DNA of 15,197 bases. It comes from an uncultured Lachnospiraceae bacterium. GTDB taxonomy: Bacteria; Bacillota; Clostridia; Lachnospirales; Lachnospiraceae. A model generated the notes under the pieces. The model was not told the DNA's origin, made no database searches, and saw nothing but the letters and a program-made list of their open reading frames with translations. Both the position numbers and the translations under genes were made by a program. The stretch lies in contig CALDIE010000092.1 in NCBI GenBank assembly GCA_937901625.1, positions 1 to 15,197 of the forward strand, read 5' to 3'. Of the stretch, positions 1 through 7,510 are shown in pieces; position 1 is the first letter of the stretch; each line of letters starts with the position of its first letter.

Positions 1-67
1 ACAGACCGGGCACTGATCCGGACACGGATCGGAAAGAAAAGAAATAAAATAAAACCAAAAGCTAATG

Positions 68-96
68 GTTGGGGGCAAGAAATATCTGTCCCCAAC
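68..96 (+). promoter_or_regulatory. Strong RNA hairpin in the dnaJ upstream region
   Basis: The two arms 68-77 and 87-96 are complementary over 10 bp (one G-U pair) around a 9-base loop. The bases after it (ATTATTG) are only weakly T-rich, so it is a poor intrinsic terminator. It sits 45 bases before dnaJ. In many Firmicutes dnaJ follows dnaK, and such a hairpin could act as a partial attenuator or as an mRNA processing or stability element that sets the DnaK:DnaJ ratio. The structure is seen; the role is inferred. No CIRCE element or sigma-A promoter is evident in 1-141. Confidence 0.55.
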
Positions 97-141
97 ATTA
101 TTGCGTTATAAGCCGCAAGAAATAAAGCGGAAAGGAATATT

Positions 142-1314
142 ATGGCAGATACAAAAAGAGATTATTATGAAGTCCTGGGGGTGGACAGGAATGCGGATGA
201 CGCGGCGATCAAGTCGGCTTACCGTAAGCTCGCCAAGAAATATCATCCGGATGTGAATCCCGGCGATAAGGAGGCTGAGGTTAAGTTTAAGGAGGCCTCG
301 GAAGCCTATGCCGTACTCAGCGACCCGGAAAAACGTAAAAAATATGATCAGTTCGGTCATGACGCATTTGATGGCGGCGCGGGCGGAGGAGGCTATGGAT
401 TTGATCCCAGCTCCATGGATTTCTCCGATATTTTTGGTGATATCTTCGGTGATCTCTTTAACGGAGGATCCAGGAGATCTTCCGGAAACGGCCCGATGAA
501 GGGAGCCAATATCCGCGCGGCGGCCAGAATGACCTTCCAGGAGGCGATCTTCGGATGCACCAAGGAAGTGGAATTGACGGTTAAAAATCCCTGTACGACC
601 TGCAACGGAACGGGAGCAAAGCCCGGAACACAGCCGGAAACCTGTTCGGCCTGCGGCGGTCGCGGACAGAGAGTGTTTGAAACACAATCCTTCTTTGGCG
701 TGATGAGAAACGTTCAGACCTGTCCCGATTGTAACGGTACGGGAAAGGTGATCCGCGAGAAGTGTACGGACTGCCGCGGAACGGGTTATGTATCCATGAA
801 GAAGCGTTATGCCGTGGAATTCCCCGCAGGTGTGGATAACGGTCAGATGAAGAGAATGACGGGACTCGGAGAGCCCGGTGCCAACGGCGGTCCCAGGGGA
901 GACGCTTTGGTGGAGGCGGTTGTATCCAAGGATCCCCGTTTTGAGAGAGACGGACAGACGATCTACTCCAATGTTCCCGTATCCTTTGCGGTGGCAGCCC
1001 TCGGCGGGGAGATCATCATCGATACGGTGGACGGACCGGTTGTATATGAGGTAAAGGCCGGAACACAGACCGATACCAGGATCCGTCTTCGCGGAAAGGG
1101 CGTTCCGTCCTTACGTGACTCCAAGAGTCGCGGAGATCATTATGTGACACTGATCGTCCAGACCCCCGCGCATATGAGTGCGAAGGCAAAGGATCTTTTA
1201 AGACAGTTTGATGAGGAGACCGGCAGCAGCCTGACAGCGGCCGACAGATACCGTGAATCCAACGGTTCGGCCGGAGACAACGGAAAGAAAAAGAAGAAAA
1301 AGGGCCTCTTTTAA
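142..1314 (+). CDS. dnaJ: Chaperone protein DnaJ (Hsp40)
   Basis: Co-chaperone that delivers unfolded clients to DnaK and stimulates its ATPase in the cytoplasm. The 390-residue product has the full type I layout and normal length. The J domain spans residues 5-72 with the HPD motif at 35-37. A Gly/Phe-rich linker covers about 77-117. The zinc-binding region holds four CxxCxGxG-type motifs starting at Cys151 (CTTCNGTG, CSACGGRG, CPDCNGTG, CTDCRGTG). The C-terminal substrate-binding domains follow, and the protein ends in a lysine-rich tail. The start is the ATG preceded by an AAAGGAA ribosome binding site, and the protein begins exactly as the family does (MADTKRDYYEVLGV). It is probably the last gene of a grpE-dnaK-dnaJ type operon lying left of the window, since a terminator follows directly. 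Nothing looks broken. Confidence 0.98.
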   Translation: MADTKRDYYEVLGVDRNADDAAIKSAYRKLAKKYHPDVNPGDKEAEVKFKEASEAYAVLSDPEKRKKYDQFGHDAFDGGAGGGGYGFDPSSMDFSDIFGDIFGDLFNGGSRRSSGNGPMKGANIRAAARMTFQEAIFGCTKEVELTVKNPCTTCNGTGAKPGTQPETCSACGGRGQRVFETQSFFGVMRNVQTCPDCNGTGKVIREKCTDCRGTGYVSMKKRYAVEFPAGVDNGQMKRMTGLGEPGANGGPRGDALVEAVVSKDPRFERDGQTIYSNVPVSFAVAALGGEIIIDTVDGPVVYEVKAGTQTDTRIRLRGKGVPSLRDSKSRGDHYVTLIVQTPAHMSAKAKDLLRQFDEETGSSLTAADRYRESNGSAGDNGKKKKKKGLF

Positions 1315-1339
1315 AGGGGCGGAGAGGATACGTAAGATC

Positions 1340-1384
1340 AAACGGCAGAGCGTGTTTGCAAAAAAACATGTTCTGCCGTTTTTA
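1340..1384 (+). terminator. Rho-independent terminator after dnaJ
   Basis: AACGGCAGA at 1341-1349 pairs perfectly with TCTGCCGTT at 1372-1380. The stem continues inward through 1351-1357 with 1364-1370 (one G-U pair) around an A-rich loop. A run of Ts at 1379-1383 follows the stem. It closes the dnaJ transcription unit 25 bases after the stop codon. Confidence 0.88.
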
Positions 1385-1439
1385 ATTTCCGAAATCGTTG
1401 AAAGTCCGCAATAAATCGGGCATGCGGGGGAATGCGTGA

Positions 1440-1468
1440 TTGTAATGAAGAGGGCTATATTGTATAAT
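1440..1468 (+). promoter_or_regulatory. Sigma-A type promoter for the CARF-DUF1887 gene and possibly the genes after it
   Basis: A -35 box TTGTAA (1440-1445, 4 of 6 consensus) and a perfect -10 box TATAAT (1463-1468) are 17 bases apart. Transcription would start near 1475. The promoter lies between the dnaJ terminator and the next gene. There is no clear terminator from here to 10758, so it could serve the whole run of genes, although internal promoters in the 45-65 base gaps cannot be excluded. Confidence 0.7.
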
Positions 1469-1509
1469 GAATTCGGGATTTTGCGCTGGAGGGAGGGCGA
1501 AAAAAGACC

Positions 1510-2817
1510 ATGAGGATATTGATTGAATTTGTGGATGCGGTAGCCGTAAACAATATTGCGGCAACGATGATCCTGCGACCGGACAAAGTATATTTTCTGG
1601 GGAAAGATGATGTGGCTGAGTCCGCACGGCTCAGAAACTGGTGTCGGGATTTTCAAAACATTTGCAGAAAACATGATCTTGAAATCGATATGGAGTATTG
1701 GCCGATATCCGAAAACAGTGTGGAGATGGCACTGGCGGAGATGAACGCGCTTTTGTCGGAATTAAATCTCGATCGCAATCCGAAAGCGCCGGGTCTGCAT
1801 CCGGACGCGGAGTCGGAAATCTATATCGATATACGCGGCGGCAGGGAAGTGCCGATCTTTGTGGCCGGTCAGGTATTCGGGTCTTTAAACCGGAACGATA
1901 TCAAGCTGGTTCAGCCAAACGGCGTGACCGGCGATATCGACATTATGAATGTCGGGCAGGTCGGAGGACGCGGTTGGGAGCGGTATGCGGTCTCTTCCGT
2001 GGAAATGCCGTTTCAGATATCGGTAAAGGAATATGTAGCCCTCTACGGAGGCAATCTTTTTGATACGGGAATCGTACTGGAAAGAGAAGACAAGGAGTTA
2101 AATGCCGGGATCGAAAGCCTCTGGAAAGTGTGTAAAGAGGATCCGGAGCGGTGGAATCGCAATCTCGTGGCGGCAGTCCGCACCAGCAGCAATCCGAGTG
2201 AAACGGAGAAGGAGAATATCGATATCCTTTTGGGACAATTAAAGGAATACAAGCTCTTGCTACCGGTCAGAAAAGGAAATAAATCGGAAAATAAATCGGA
2301 AATCTATTCCCAGAAGGAACAGATTCTGTTGGATCGATATAAACTCATGTTCGCACCGGCGATGAGGGAAATATTGAACGACGTGTTTATTTTACCCGGG
2401 CGCGCTTTAGAGTATTATGTTGCATTGACAGTATGGAGGATTTTGCGGAAGTACAAAAAGGTCAACCAGGTGGTGACCGGAGCAAAGATCGACCTCGACG
2501 GAAAGATGCAGCCGGACGGGAAAGCCCTCGGCGCCTTTAATGAAGTAGACGTTATGTGTATGGCCGGTGTACGGCCGGTGTTTATCTCCTGCAAGAGCGG
2601 AGATATCTCCGGAGAGTCCTACAAGCTAAGCAATGTTTCGCAGAGATTGAGCGGAGATCACGGCATCAGTGTTCTGGTGAGCGGTAAGTCGCTGGGGATC
2701 TCCGAAGTTTTGTGGGATCGCTTTGAAAAGGATCACATCATTGCCGTGGACGATGTATTCCATCTGCAGAACGAGGATTTCTTAAGCAGGATCGAAGACA
2801 TACTTGTCGGTGTGTAA
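1510..2817 (+). CDS. CARF-DUF1887 protein, Card1/Can2-like putative nuclease
   Basis: 435 residues. The N-terminal part (about 1-150) looks like a Rossmann-type CARF domain: strands at 1-8 and 26-30, then a motif IDIRGGREV at 106-114. That motif resembles the D-x-TGGT loop by which CARF domains bind cyclic oligoadenylate, with Arg in place of Thr. A linker or winged-helix-like region follows (about 195-285). The C-terminal part matches the DUF1887 PD-(D/E)xK nuclease fold: a helix with Glu301 (PGRALEYYV), then NEVDV (Glu345, Asp347), then the strand FISCK (Lys362). Characterised relatives (Card1, Can2) are activated by cA4 made by type III CRISPR systems and cut nucleic acid. No CRISPR array or cas gene is visible here, so the ligand and target are unknown. 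The ATG at 1510 follows GGAGGGAGG at 1489-1497, a rather long spacing. The gene has its own promoter and a 61-base gap to the YbjN gene. Family assignment is fairly sure; activity is inferred. Confidence 0.78.
   Translation: MRILIEFVDAVAVNNIAATMILRPDKVYFLGKDDVAESARLRNWCRDFQNICRKHDLEIDMEYWPISENSVEMALAEMNALLSELNLDRNPKAPGLHPDAESEIYIDIRGGREVPIFVAGQVFGSLNRNDIKLVQPNGVTGDIDIMNVGQVGGRGWERYAVSSVEMPFQISVKEYVALYGGNLFDTGIVLEREDKELNAGIESLWKVCKEDPERWNRNLVAAVRTSSNPSETEKENIDILLGQLKEYKLLLPVRKGNKSENKSEIYSQKEQILLDRYKLMFAPAMREILNDVFILPGRALEYYVALTVWRILRKYKKVNQVVTGAKIDLDGKMQPDGKALGAFNEVDVMCMAGVRPVFISCKSGDISGESYKLSNVSQRLSGDHGISVLVSGKSLGISEVLWDRFEKDHIIAVDDVFHLQNEDFLSRIEDILVGV
2278..2301 (+). repeat. 12-base in-frame tandem duplication
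   Basis: The 12-mer AATAAATCGGAA occurs twice in a row, encoding Asn-Lys-Ser-Glu twice (residues 257-264 of the CARF-DUF1887 protein). It lies in the likely linker between the sensor and nuclease halves. A unit of this kind could change copy number by slippage without breaking the frame. Confidence 0.9.
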
Positions 2818-2862
2818 CTGTTGTTGAAGGGCAATCAATCCGGGGTGATCCCGGCTAAAAAC

Positions 2863-2870
2863 AAGGAGGT
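2863..2870 (+). promoter_or_regulatory. Near-perfect Shine-Dalgarno site of the YbjN gene
   Basis: AAGGAGGT lies 8 bases before the ATG at 2879. It is the strongest ribosome binding site in the left half of the window, which fixes the start and suggests that the small protein is made in high amounts compared with its neighbours. Confidence 0.85.
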
Positions 2871-2878
2871 AATTAATT

Positions 2879-3295
2879 ATGGCAAATGTAGCGGCTCAAC
2901 TTTTTAAGCAGTTCCTGGATTCCAAGCAGGTTCGTTCGGAAGTCAGAGGGGAAGAGGAACAGATTATTCGCACGGGCTGGGATCTGGACGGAACCAAGAT
3001 TGATGTATACTTTTTCTTCGGTGATGACTGTACCGATGTGCAGATCCGCGGCGTGAACTTCATCCGCTTTACTCCGGAACAGAAGGAAAAACTCTACACT
3101 GTTGTGAATGCGTGCAATGACCGGTATCGTTGGGTTAAGTTTGTTATCGATGAGGAAGATAATGACATTTACGCTCAGTCGGATGCCATCATCCAGCTCG
3201 ACAGCTGCGCAGAAGAGTGCTACCAGTGCATGATGAGAGTCCTTCATATCGTTGAGGAAGCCTATCCTGTATTCATGAAGGCAATCTGGAGCTAA
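2879..3295 (+). CDS. YbjN-domain protein (type III secretion chaperone-like fold)
   Basis: 138 residues, acidic, with no signal peptide or membrane segment, so cytoplasmic. It resembles the YbjN family: an N-terminal helix (residues 4-14), a beta strand run with FFFGDD at 46-50, then the typical RWVKF at 84-88, DEEDNDI at 91-97, a LDSC segment at 107-110, and a final helix ending EAYPVFMKAIW at 127-137. YbjN proteins share the fold of type III secretion chaperones and are thought to bind partner proteins; none has a known enzyme activity. It is followed 58 bases later by the large AAA+/protease gene with no terminator between, so it may be an adaptor or regulator of that machine. That link is inferred from position. 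The start is set by an AAGGAGGT site 8 bases upstream. Confidence 0.75.
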   Translation: MANVAAQLFKQFLDSKQVRSEVRGEEEQIIRTGWDLDGTKIDVYFFFGDDCTDVQIRGVNFIRFTPEQKEKLYTVVNACNDRYRWVKFVIDEEDNDIYAQSDAIIQLDSCAEECYQCMMRVLHIVEEAYPVFMKAIWS

Positions 3296-3353
3296 GGATC
3301 TGTTCATAAGAGTATGGTAACGCGGTCGAAAGAATAACAGTGAGGTAAAGATT

Positions 3354-6300
3354 ATGTCAGCAAAAGACAATCCGGTATACAGTATCGCGCTGCAGGGCAT
3401 AATAAAACAGGAAAGAACCCCCTCCCCGGAGGAGGTTCTTTTGGGATATGCCAAAATTTTTACAATGAAAGAGACCACCTTAAATGCTATTCTCTCCGAG
3501 AGTGACATGCGGGATGTGGAAGAGGCGAGAACGGTTCTTGAAGAGCGCGGTCTTGACCTGGAACTGATCAAGCAGGGCTTTCCTCTGATCATTTCCTGGA
3601 TCCGCCGGCTTAGCAAGATCAATGAGACTCCGGGGCAGAAGACAGCGGAGACAGATCTTGTGGATCCCTCTTCCAAAGAAATCCTGGAATCCGCCCTGAA
3701 CGGGTTGACCTGGGATATTGATGACGCATTTCATTACGGAAGCAATATCCAGACGGTCACAGATCTTGTCAATCGCCTTCGGGAAAAGGTAAGAGAGCAG
3801 GAGGAAAATAAGGAAAACAGCAAGACCGGGCACAGTGAGGAACAGTCGAAGAGTATGACAGCAACGGCCGGTGCGGCTACGGTGCCCGCGGAGGTTAAAA
3901 AAGCAGAACCCGCAGAGACACCCGTTTCTTCCGAAAAAGAGGACGAGAAAAAGCCGGAGGAAGAGAAGACCGGAAAAGAGAAAAGGGACAGCGACCTGGC
4001 ATCCTGGCAGGAAGATGTGCTTAAGAGAAGCAAAAACCGTAGGGCCGCCGTAAGCGGCCAGGGGAGCTGGGATAAACACCGCAAAGAGGATTTCTATCAG
4101 CTCGATGAGGAATACTGCAAGATGACCACGACGCTTTTAGAGGCAGTAAAAGGTCAGGAGCAGGCGGTACTTAAGTTTGTGCAGGGATGCTTCCACTGGG
4201 AGCTAAGCGAGACGCAGACATATTTCTTTTTCTTTGGTCCTCCCGGAGTCGGAAAGACTCTTTTGGCGGAGACGGCGGCAGAGTATCTGAAGATCCCCTA
4301 CAAGCGCATGGATATGGTGGAATATTCCGATAAGGGACTTGGAAACGACGCTGATGATTTTGTGAAAAAGAATCCCAGGTGCGTGATCCTTTTTGACGAG
4401 ATCGAAAAAGCTCATCCTTTGGTCGTTCAGCAGTTTTTGCGTATTTTAAACGGTGATCCGAAGAAGTCCGCATTTAAGGACGCGATCCTGATCTTTACAT
4501 CCAATGTAGGCGCGAGCCTGTATAAAGATGAGTCGGAGGATCTGACAAGACTGCCGGAGAGCATTGTTGTGGATGCGATCCGTAACGAAAAGGATGACAG
4601 GGACCGTCCGGTATTGTCGCCGGAGTTGTGCTCCAGGATCGCTGCAGGTAACCTGATCATGTTTAATCACTTAAAGATCCGTTATCTGTCGGAGCTTGTC
4701 CATTTGAGATTCAAAGAGATCGCGGATTCCGTGATGAACCGTTATGAGTGTCTTTTGTCGTATGAGCGCGAGATACCGATGCTCTACCTCTATCACCGCG
4801 GCGGCAATATCGATGCCAGAGTGGCAATAGGAAAAGCGGACAGCTTTATGAAAAATGAAGTGTACGAATTTGTTCGCCAGTTGGAAAACCGCGAGGGCGA
4901 AAAAACCCGTGTTCCTTCCATTTCACTCTCCGTTGACTGGAACGGTGTGGAGGAGGACATCCGAAAGCTCTTCTTTAACAATTCCAGAATGGAAATCCTG
5001 TTGTTGACGGATCGTAAAGATCTGCTTAAGGAAGAAGAGGAACGCTATAAGATTTATCGCGCTTCCACGGTGGCAGAGGCTAAGGAATTCTTAAAAGAGG
5101 ATATCTCGGCGGTATTTATCGATCCGATTTTCGGCGGAGAGGACGTAGAGGAGAAGGTCTTAAGTGCTACGGACTATCATACGCCCGGAGCCGCATTCTT
5201 CGGAGAACTGGCACGCATGAATACGGATGTAGAGATTTTTATGATGGATCTGGAGCAGAAGCTCTCCGAAACCGATCGCAGAACTTTCTATATCGAGGGC
5301 GCGGCGGGTACGCTTGCGTATTATGACGAGAGGCCTGACGCGTTTGCCCGGCAGGCGCGTGAGATTCTCGATGAACTCTATATGGAGCGCGAGAGCATGC
5401 GCTTTGTACAGCAGGGCTGGGTATTGGAATTTGATTCCAGACAGAGCATCCGTGAGGATTCCGGTGCAGCCCAGATCGAGTTTTACAATATTCGCAAGTG
5501 CAAGGCGGTGGATGTGGAAACCAGAGACGCAATGGTTTCCGATGCGGAACGCCCCGATATCGGCTTTGATGATGTGATCGGTGCGGAAAATGCCAAATCC
5601 GAATTGCGTTACTTTGTGGAGTACTTAAAGAATCCCAAGATGTTCCTTGCCAAGGGAGGTACACCGCCCAAGGGCGTACTGCTTTATGGTCCTCCGGGAA
5701 CCGGAAAGACGATGCTTGCCAGAGCCATGGCTGGGGAATCGGACGTATCCTTCATCCCCTGCAATGCGACCGATTTTGCCAACAAATATGTCGGCAACAG
5801 TGAGGAAAATATCCGGAAAGTCTTTGCCAGAGCGAGGCGGTATGCGCCGGCGATCATCTTTATCGACGAGATCGACGCGATCGGTAAGCAGAGAACGGGA
5901 AGCGACTCCCTGCGTCACGATGAAAAGATGCTTAATGCCCTCTTAACGGAGATGGACGGATTTAAGGGCAATAACAAGCGGCCGGTATTTGTGCTTGCAG
6001 CCACCAATTTCGGCGCCAGAGAGTCGGATGGGATCGGAAAGCTCGATGAAGCGCTGATGCGGCGTTTCAGCAACAAGATCCGTGTGGATCTGCCGAAGGA
6101 AGCGGAGCGTAAGACCTTTATAGAGCGTATGGTAGAGAAGAAAAAGGCTGCCATTTCTCCGGATATCATTGCAAACCTTGCGGAGCGTACACCCGGGGAG
6201 AGCCTGGCAATCCTCGAGAATATACTGGATCTCGCTTTCCGTAATGCCATGAAGGAAGGTCGTTCCATGGAAGGGGAGGATCTTCTGACGGCTTTGGAGG

Positions 6301-6866
6301 ATTATTTGTACGGAGAAAAACGTACGCACTCCATGGAGTATTACAAGCGCGTGGCCATCCACGAGACGGGACATGCGTATGTGTCCTATTTAAGCGGAGA
6401 CGCGCCTTCCTATATCACGATCGAATCGAGAGGTGATTTTGGCGGTTATATGCAGCATGCCAACTCCGAGGAGAGACCCGGTTACAACCGCGAAGAGCTG
6501 ATCGGAAAGATCAGGACCGCGCTGGCGGGCAGAGCTGCGGAACAGGTTTTTTACGGAGAGGAGATCGCGTTGAATACGGGAGCTGGCAGCGACCTTCAAT
6601 CAGCGACGAATACGGCATTCCGCATGATCTTAAACTACGGTATGGTGGGCGGACAGCTTGTTGCGCTTAGCCGTGAGGAGGTCATGAAATCTTCGCTTGC
6701 GTCAAATTACATTGAGCAGGTAAACACACTTTTGCAGGAGCAGATGAAGATCACTCTTCAGATGGTGGAAGAAGGCAGGGATGTGATAGAAAGTATCGCA
6801 GCGGAACTGGTTAAAGAAAATCGTTTGACCGGAGCGCAGTTTGGTGAATTGATGAGAAAGAAGTAG
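3354..6866 (+). CDS. Soluble fusion of Clp-type AAA+, receiver-like region, FtsH-type AAA+ and M41 zinc protease
   Basis: 1170 residues, far longer than FtsH (about 600-700), and with no membrane segment. A helical N-terminal region (1-150) is followed by a charged, Glu/Lys-rich low-complexity linker (150-235). The first AAA+ domain resembles ClpB/ClpA D2: Walker A GPPGVGKT (295-302), Walker B VILFDEIEKAH (344-354), sensor-1 Asn384. Residues 545-680 look like a receiver or other alpha/beta fold (LLLTD, AVFIDP with Asp590). The second AAA+ domain is FtsH-like: Walker A GPPGTGKT (779-786), pore motif KYVG (811-814), Walker B IIFIDEIDAIG (834-844), arginine fingers Arg903/904. The M41 peptidase has HETGH at 1003-1007 and a third zinc ligand at Asp1080 in GAGSDL. 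Both ATPase sites and the protease site look intact, so it is probably a cytosolic ATP-dependent protease carrying two motors. The substrate is unknown. The GAGGTAAAG site precedes the ATG. It lies between a YbjN protein and RecU. Confidence 0.9.
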   Translation: MSAKDNPVYSIALQGIIKQERTPSPEEVLLGYAKIFTMKETTLNAILSESDMRDVEEARTVLEERGLDLELIKQGFPLIISWIRRLSKINETPGQKTAETDLVDPSSKEILESALNGLTWDIDDAFHYGSNIQTVTDLVNRLREKVREQEENKENSKTGHSEEQSKSMTATAGAATVPAEVKKAEPAETPVSSEKEDEKKPEEEKTGKEKRDSDLASWQEDVLKRSKNRRAAVSGQGSWDKHRKEDFYQLDEEYCKMTTTLLEAVKGQEQAVLKFVQGCFHWELSETQTYFFFFGPPGVGKTLLAETAAEYLKIPYKRMDMVEYSDKGLGNDADDFVKKNPRCVILFDEIEKAHPLVVQQFLRILNGDPKKSAFKDAILIFTSNVGASLYKDESEDLTRLPESIVVDAIRNEKDDRDRPVLSPELCSRIAAGNLIMFNHLKIRYLSELVHLRFKEIADSVMNRYECLLSYEREIPMLYLYHRGGNIDARVAIGKADSFMKNEVYEFVRQLENREGEKTRVPSISLSVDWNGVEEDIRKLFFNNSRMEILLLTDRKDLLKEEEERYKIYRASTVAEAKEFLKEDISAVFIDPIFGGEDVEEKVLSATDYHTPGAAFFGELARMNTDVEIFMMDLEQKLSETDRRTFYIEGAAGTLAYYDERPDAFARQAREILDELYMERESMRFVQQGWVLEFDSRQSIREDSGAAQIEFYNIRKCKAVDVETRDAMVSDAERPDIGFDDVIGAENAKSELRYFVEYLKNPKMFLAKGGTPPKGVLLYGPPGTGKTMLARAMAGESDVSFIPCNATDFANKYVGNSEENIRKVFARARRYAPAIIFIDEIDAIGKQRTGSDSLRHDEKMLNALLTEMDGFKGNNKRPVFVLAATNFGARESDGIGKLDEALMRRFSNKIRVDLPKEAERKTFIERMVEKKKAAISPDIIANLAERTPGESLAILENILDLAFRNAMKEGRSMEGEDLLTALEDYLYGEKRTHSMEYYKRVAIHETGHAYVSYLSGDAPSYITIESRGDFGGYMQHANSEERPGYNREELIGKIRTALAGRAAEQVFYGEEIALNTGAGSDLQSATNTAFRMILNYGMVGGQLVALSREEVMKSSLASNYIEQVNTLLQEQMKITLQMVEEGRDVIESIAAELVKENRLTGAQFGELMRKK

Positions 6867-6930
6867 GAACAAGAGGTATTTACGCACAAACAAAAGCGGG
6901 GAATTCTAAAAGAGGGTTGAGGAGAAGAAG

Positions 6931-7467
6931 ATGGGAACCTGGAACACAAGAGGTCTTCGCGGATCGACATTAGAGACGATGATCAATCATACAAATGAGA
7001 AATACAGGGAAAACGGGCTCGCCTTAATCCGAAAGATACCGACGCCGATCACGCCGATCAGGATCGATAAGGACAGCAGTCAGATCACGCTGGCCTATTT
7101 TGACGAGAAGAGTACGGTGGACTATATAGGAGTGGCACAGGGCATACCGGTATGTTTTGATGCCAAGGAATGCGCAACCCCTACCTTTGCTTTGCAGAAT
7201 ATACACGAGCATCAGGTTTTCTTTATGCAGGATTTTGAGGCTCAGGAGGGTGTTGCCTTTTTGATGATACACTTTACTGCGGAGAATGTGTTATATTATA
7301 TGAGATTGCGTGAACTGATGATCTTTTGGGATCGGGCGAAGCAGGGCGGACGAAAGAGCTTCCGTATGGATGAACTTGAGGAAGAGTATTTTTTTCATTC
7401 TCATAACGGGGTTCTGGTTCCGTATCTCGAGATGTTAAACAAAGATCTCTCAGAGAGAGAGGAATAG
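6931..7467 (+). CDS. recU: Holliday junction resolvase RecU
   Basis: 178 residues. RecU cuts four-way DNA junctions during recombinational repair and chromosome segregation in Firmicutes, where it replaces RuvC. Family hallmarks are the N-terminal NTRGLRGSTLE (5-15), TNEKYRENG (21-29), IRKIPTPI (33-40), STVDYIGV with Asp64, the CFDAKE segment with Asp77 and Lys79, and the NIHEHQ motif (90-95). In the Bacillus enzyme the second acidic residue is Glu (ExK), so Asp77 is a conservative change; many clostridial proteins may share it. It lacks the longer basic N-terminal arm of the Bacillus protein. A GAGGAGAAG site precedes the ATG. It sits between the AAA+/M41 gene (64-base gap) and sir2 (43-base gap). 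In Bacillus recU pairs with ponA, which is absent here. Confidence 0.93.
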   Translation: MGTWNTRGLRGSTLETMINHTNEKYRENGLALIRKIPTPITPIRIDKDSSQITLAYFDEKSTVDYIGVAQGIPVCFDAKECATPTFALQNIHEHQVFFMQDFEAQEGVAFLMIHFTAENVLYYMRLRELMIFWDRAKQGGRKSFRMDELEEEYFFHSHNGVLVPYLEMLNKDLSEREE

Positions 7468-7510
7468 AGAAGACAGTAAGAAGGTTGCGTATGGGAAGGG
7501 GTGGTATTTT

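Noticed and set aside
3..47. Possible C-terminal codons of an upstream gene such as dnaK (frame ending TAA at 45-47)
   Set aside because: Only 14 codons, and another frame runs open to a TAA at 64-66. Neither tail is recognisable, so no gene can be called.
106..687. Long reverse-strand open frame opposite dnaJ
   Set aside because: It lies entirely antisense to a well-supported gene, has no recognisable motifs or ribosome binding site, and reflects codon bias of dnaJ.
2840..2854. Small hairpin CCGGG-GTGAT-CCCGG after the CARF-DUF1887 gene, as a terminator
   Set aside because: The stem is only 5 bp and A-rich sequence leading to a ribosome binding site follows, with no T-run, so it should not terminate.
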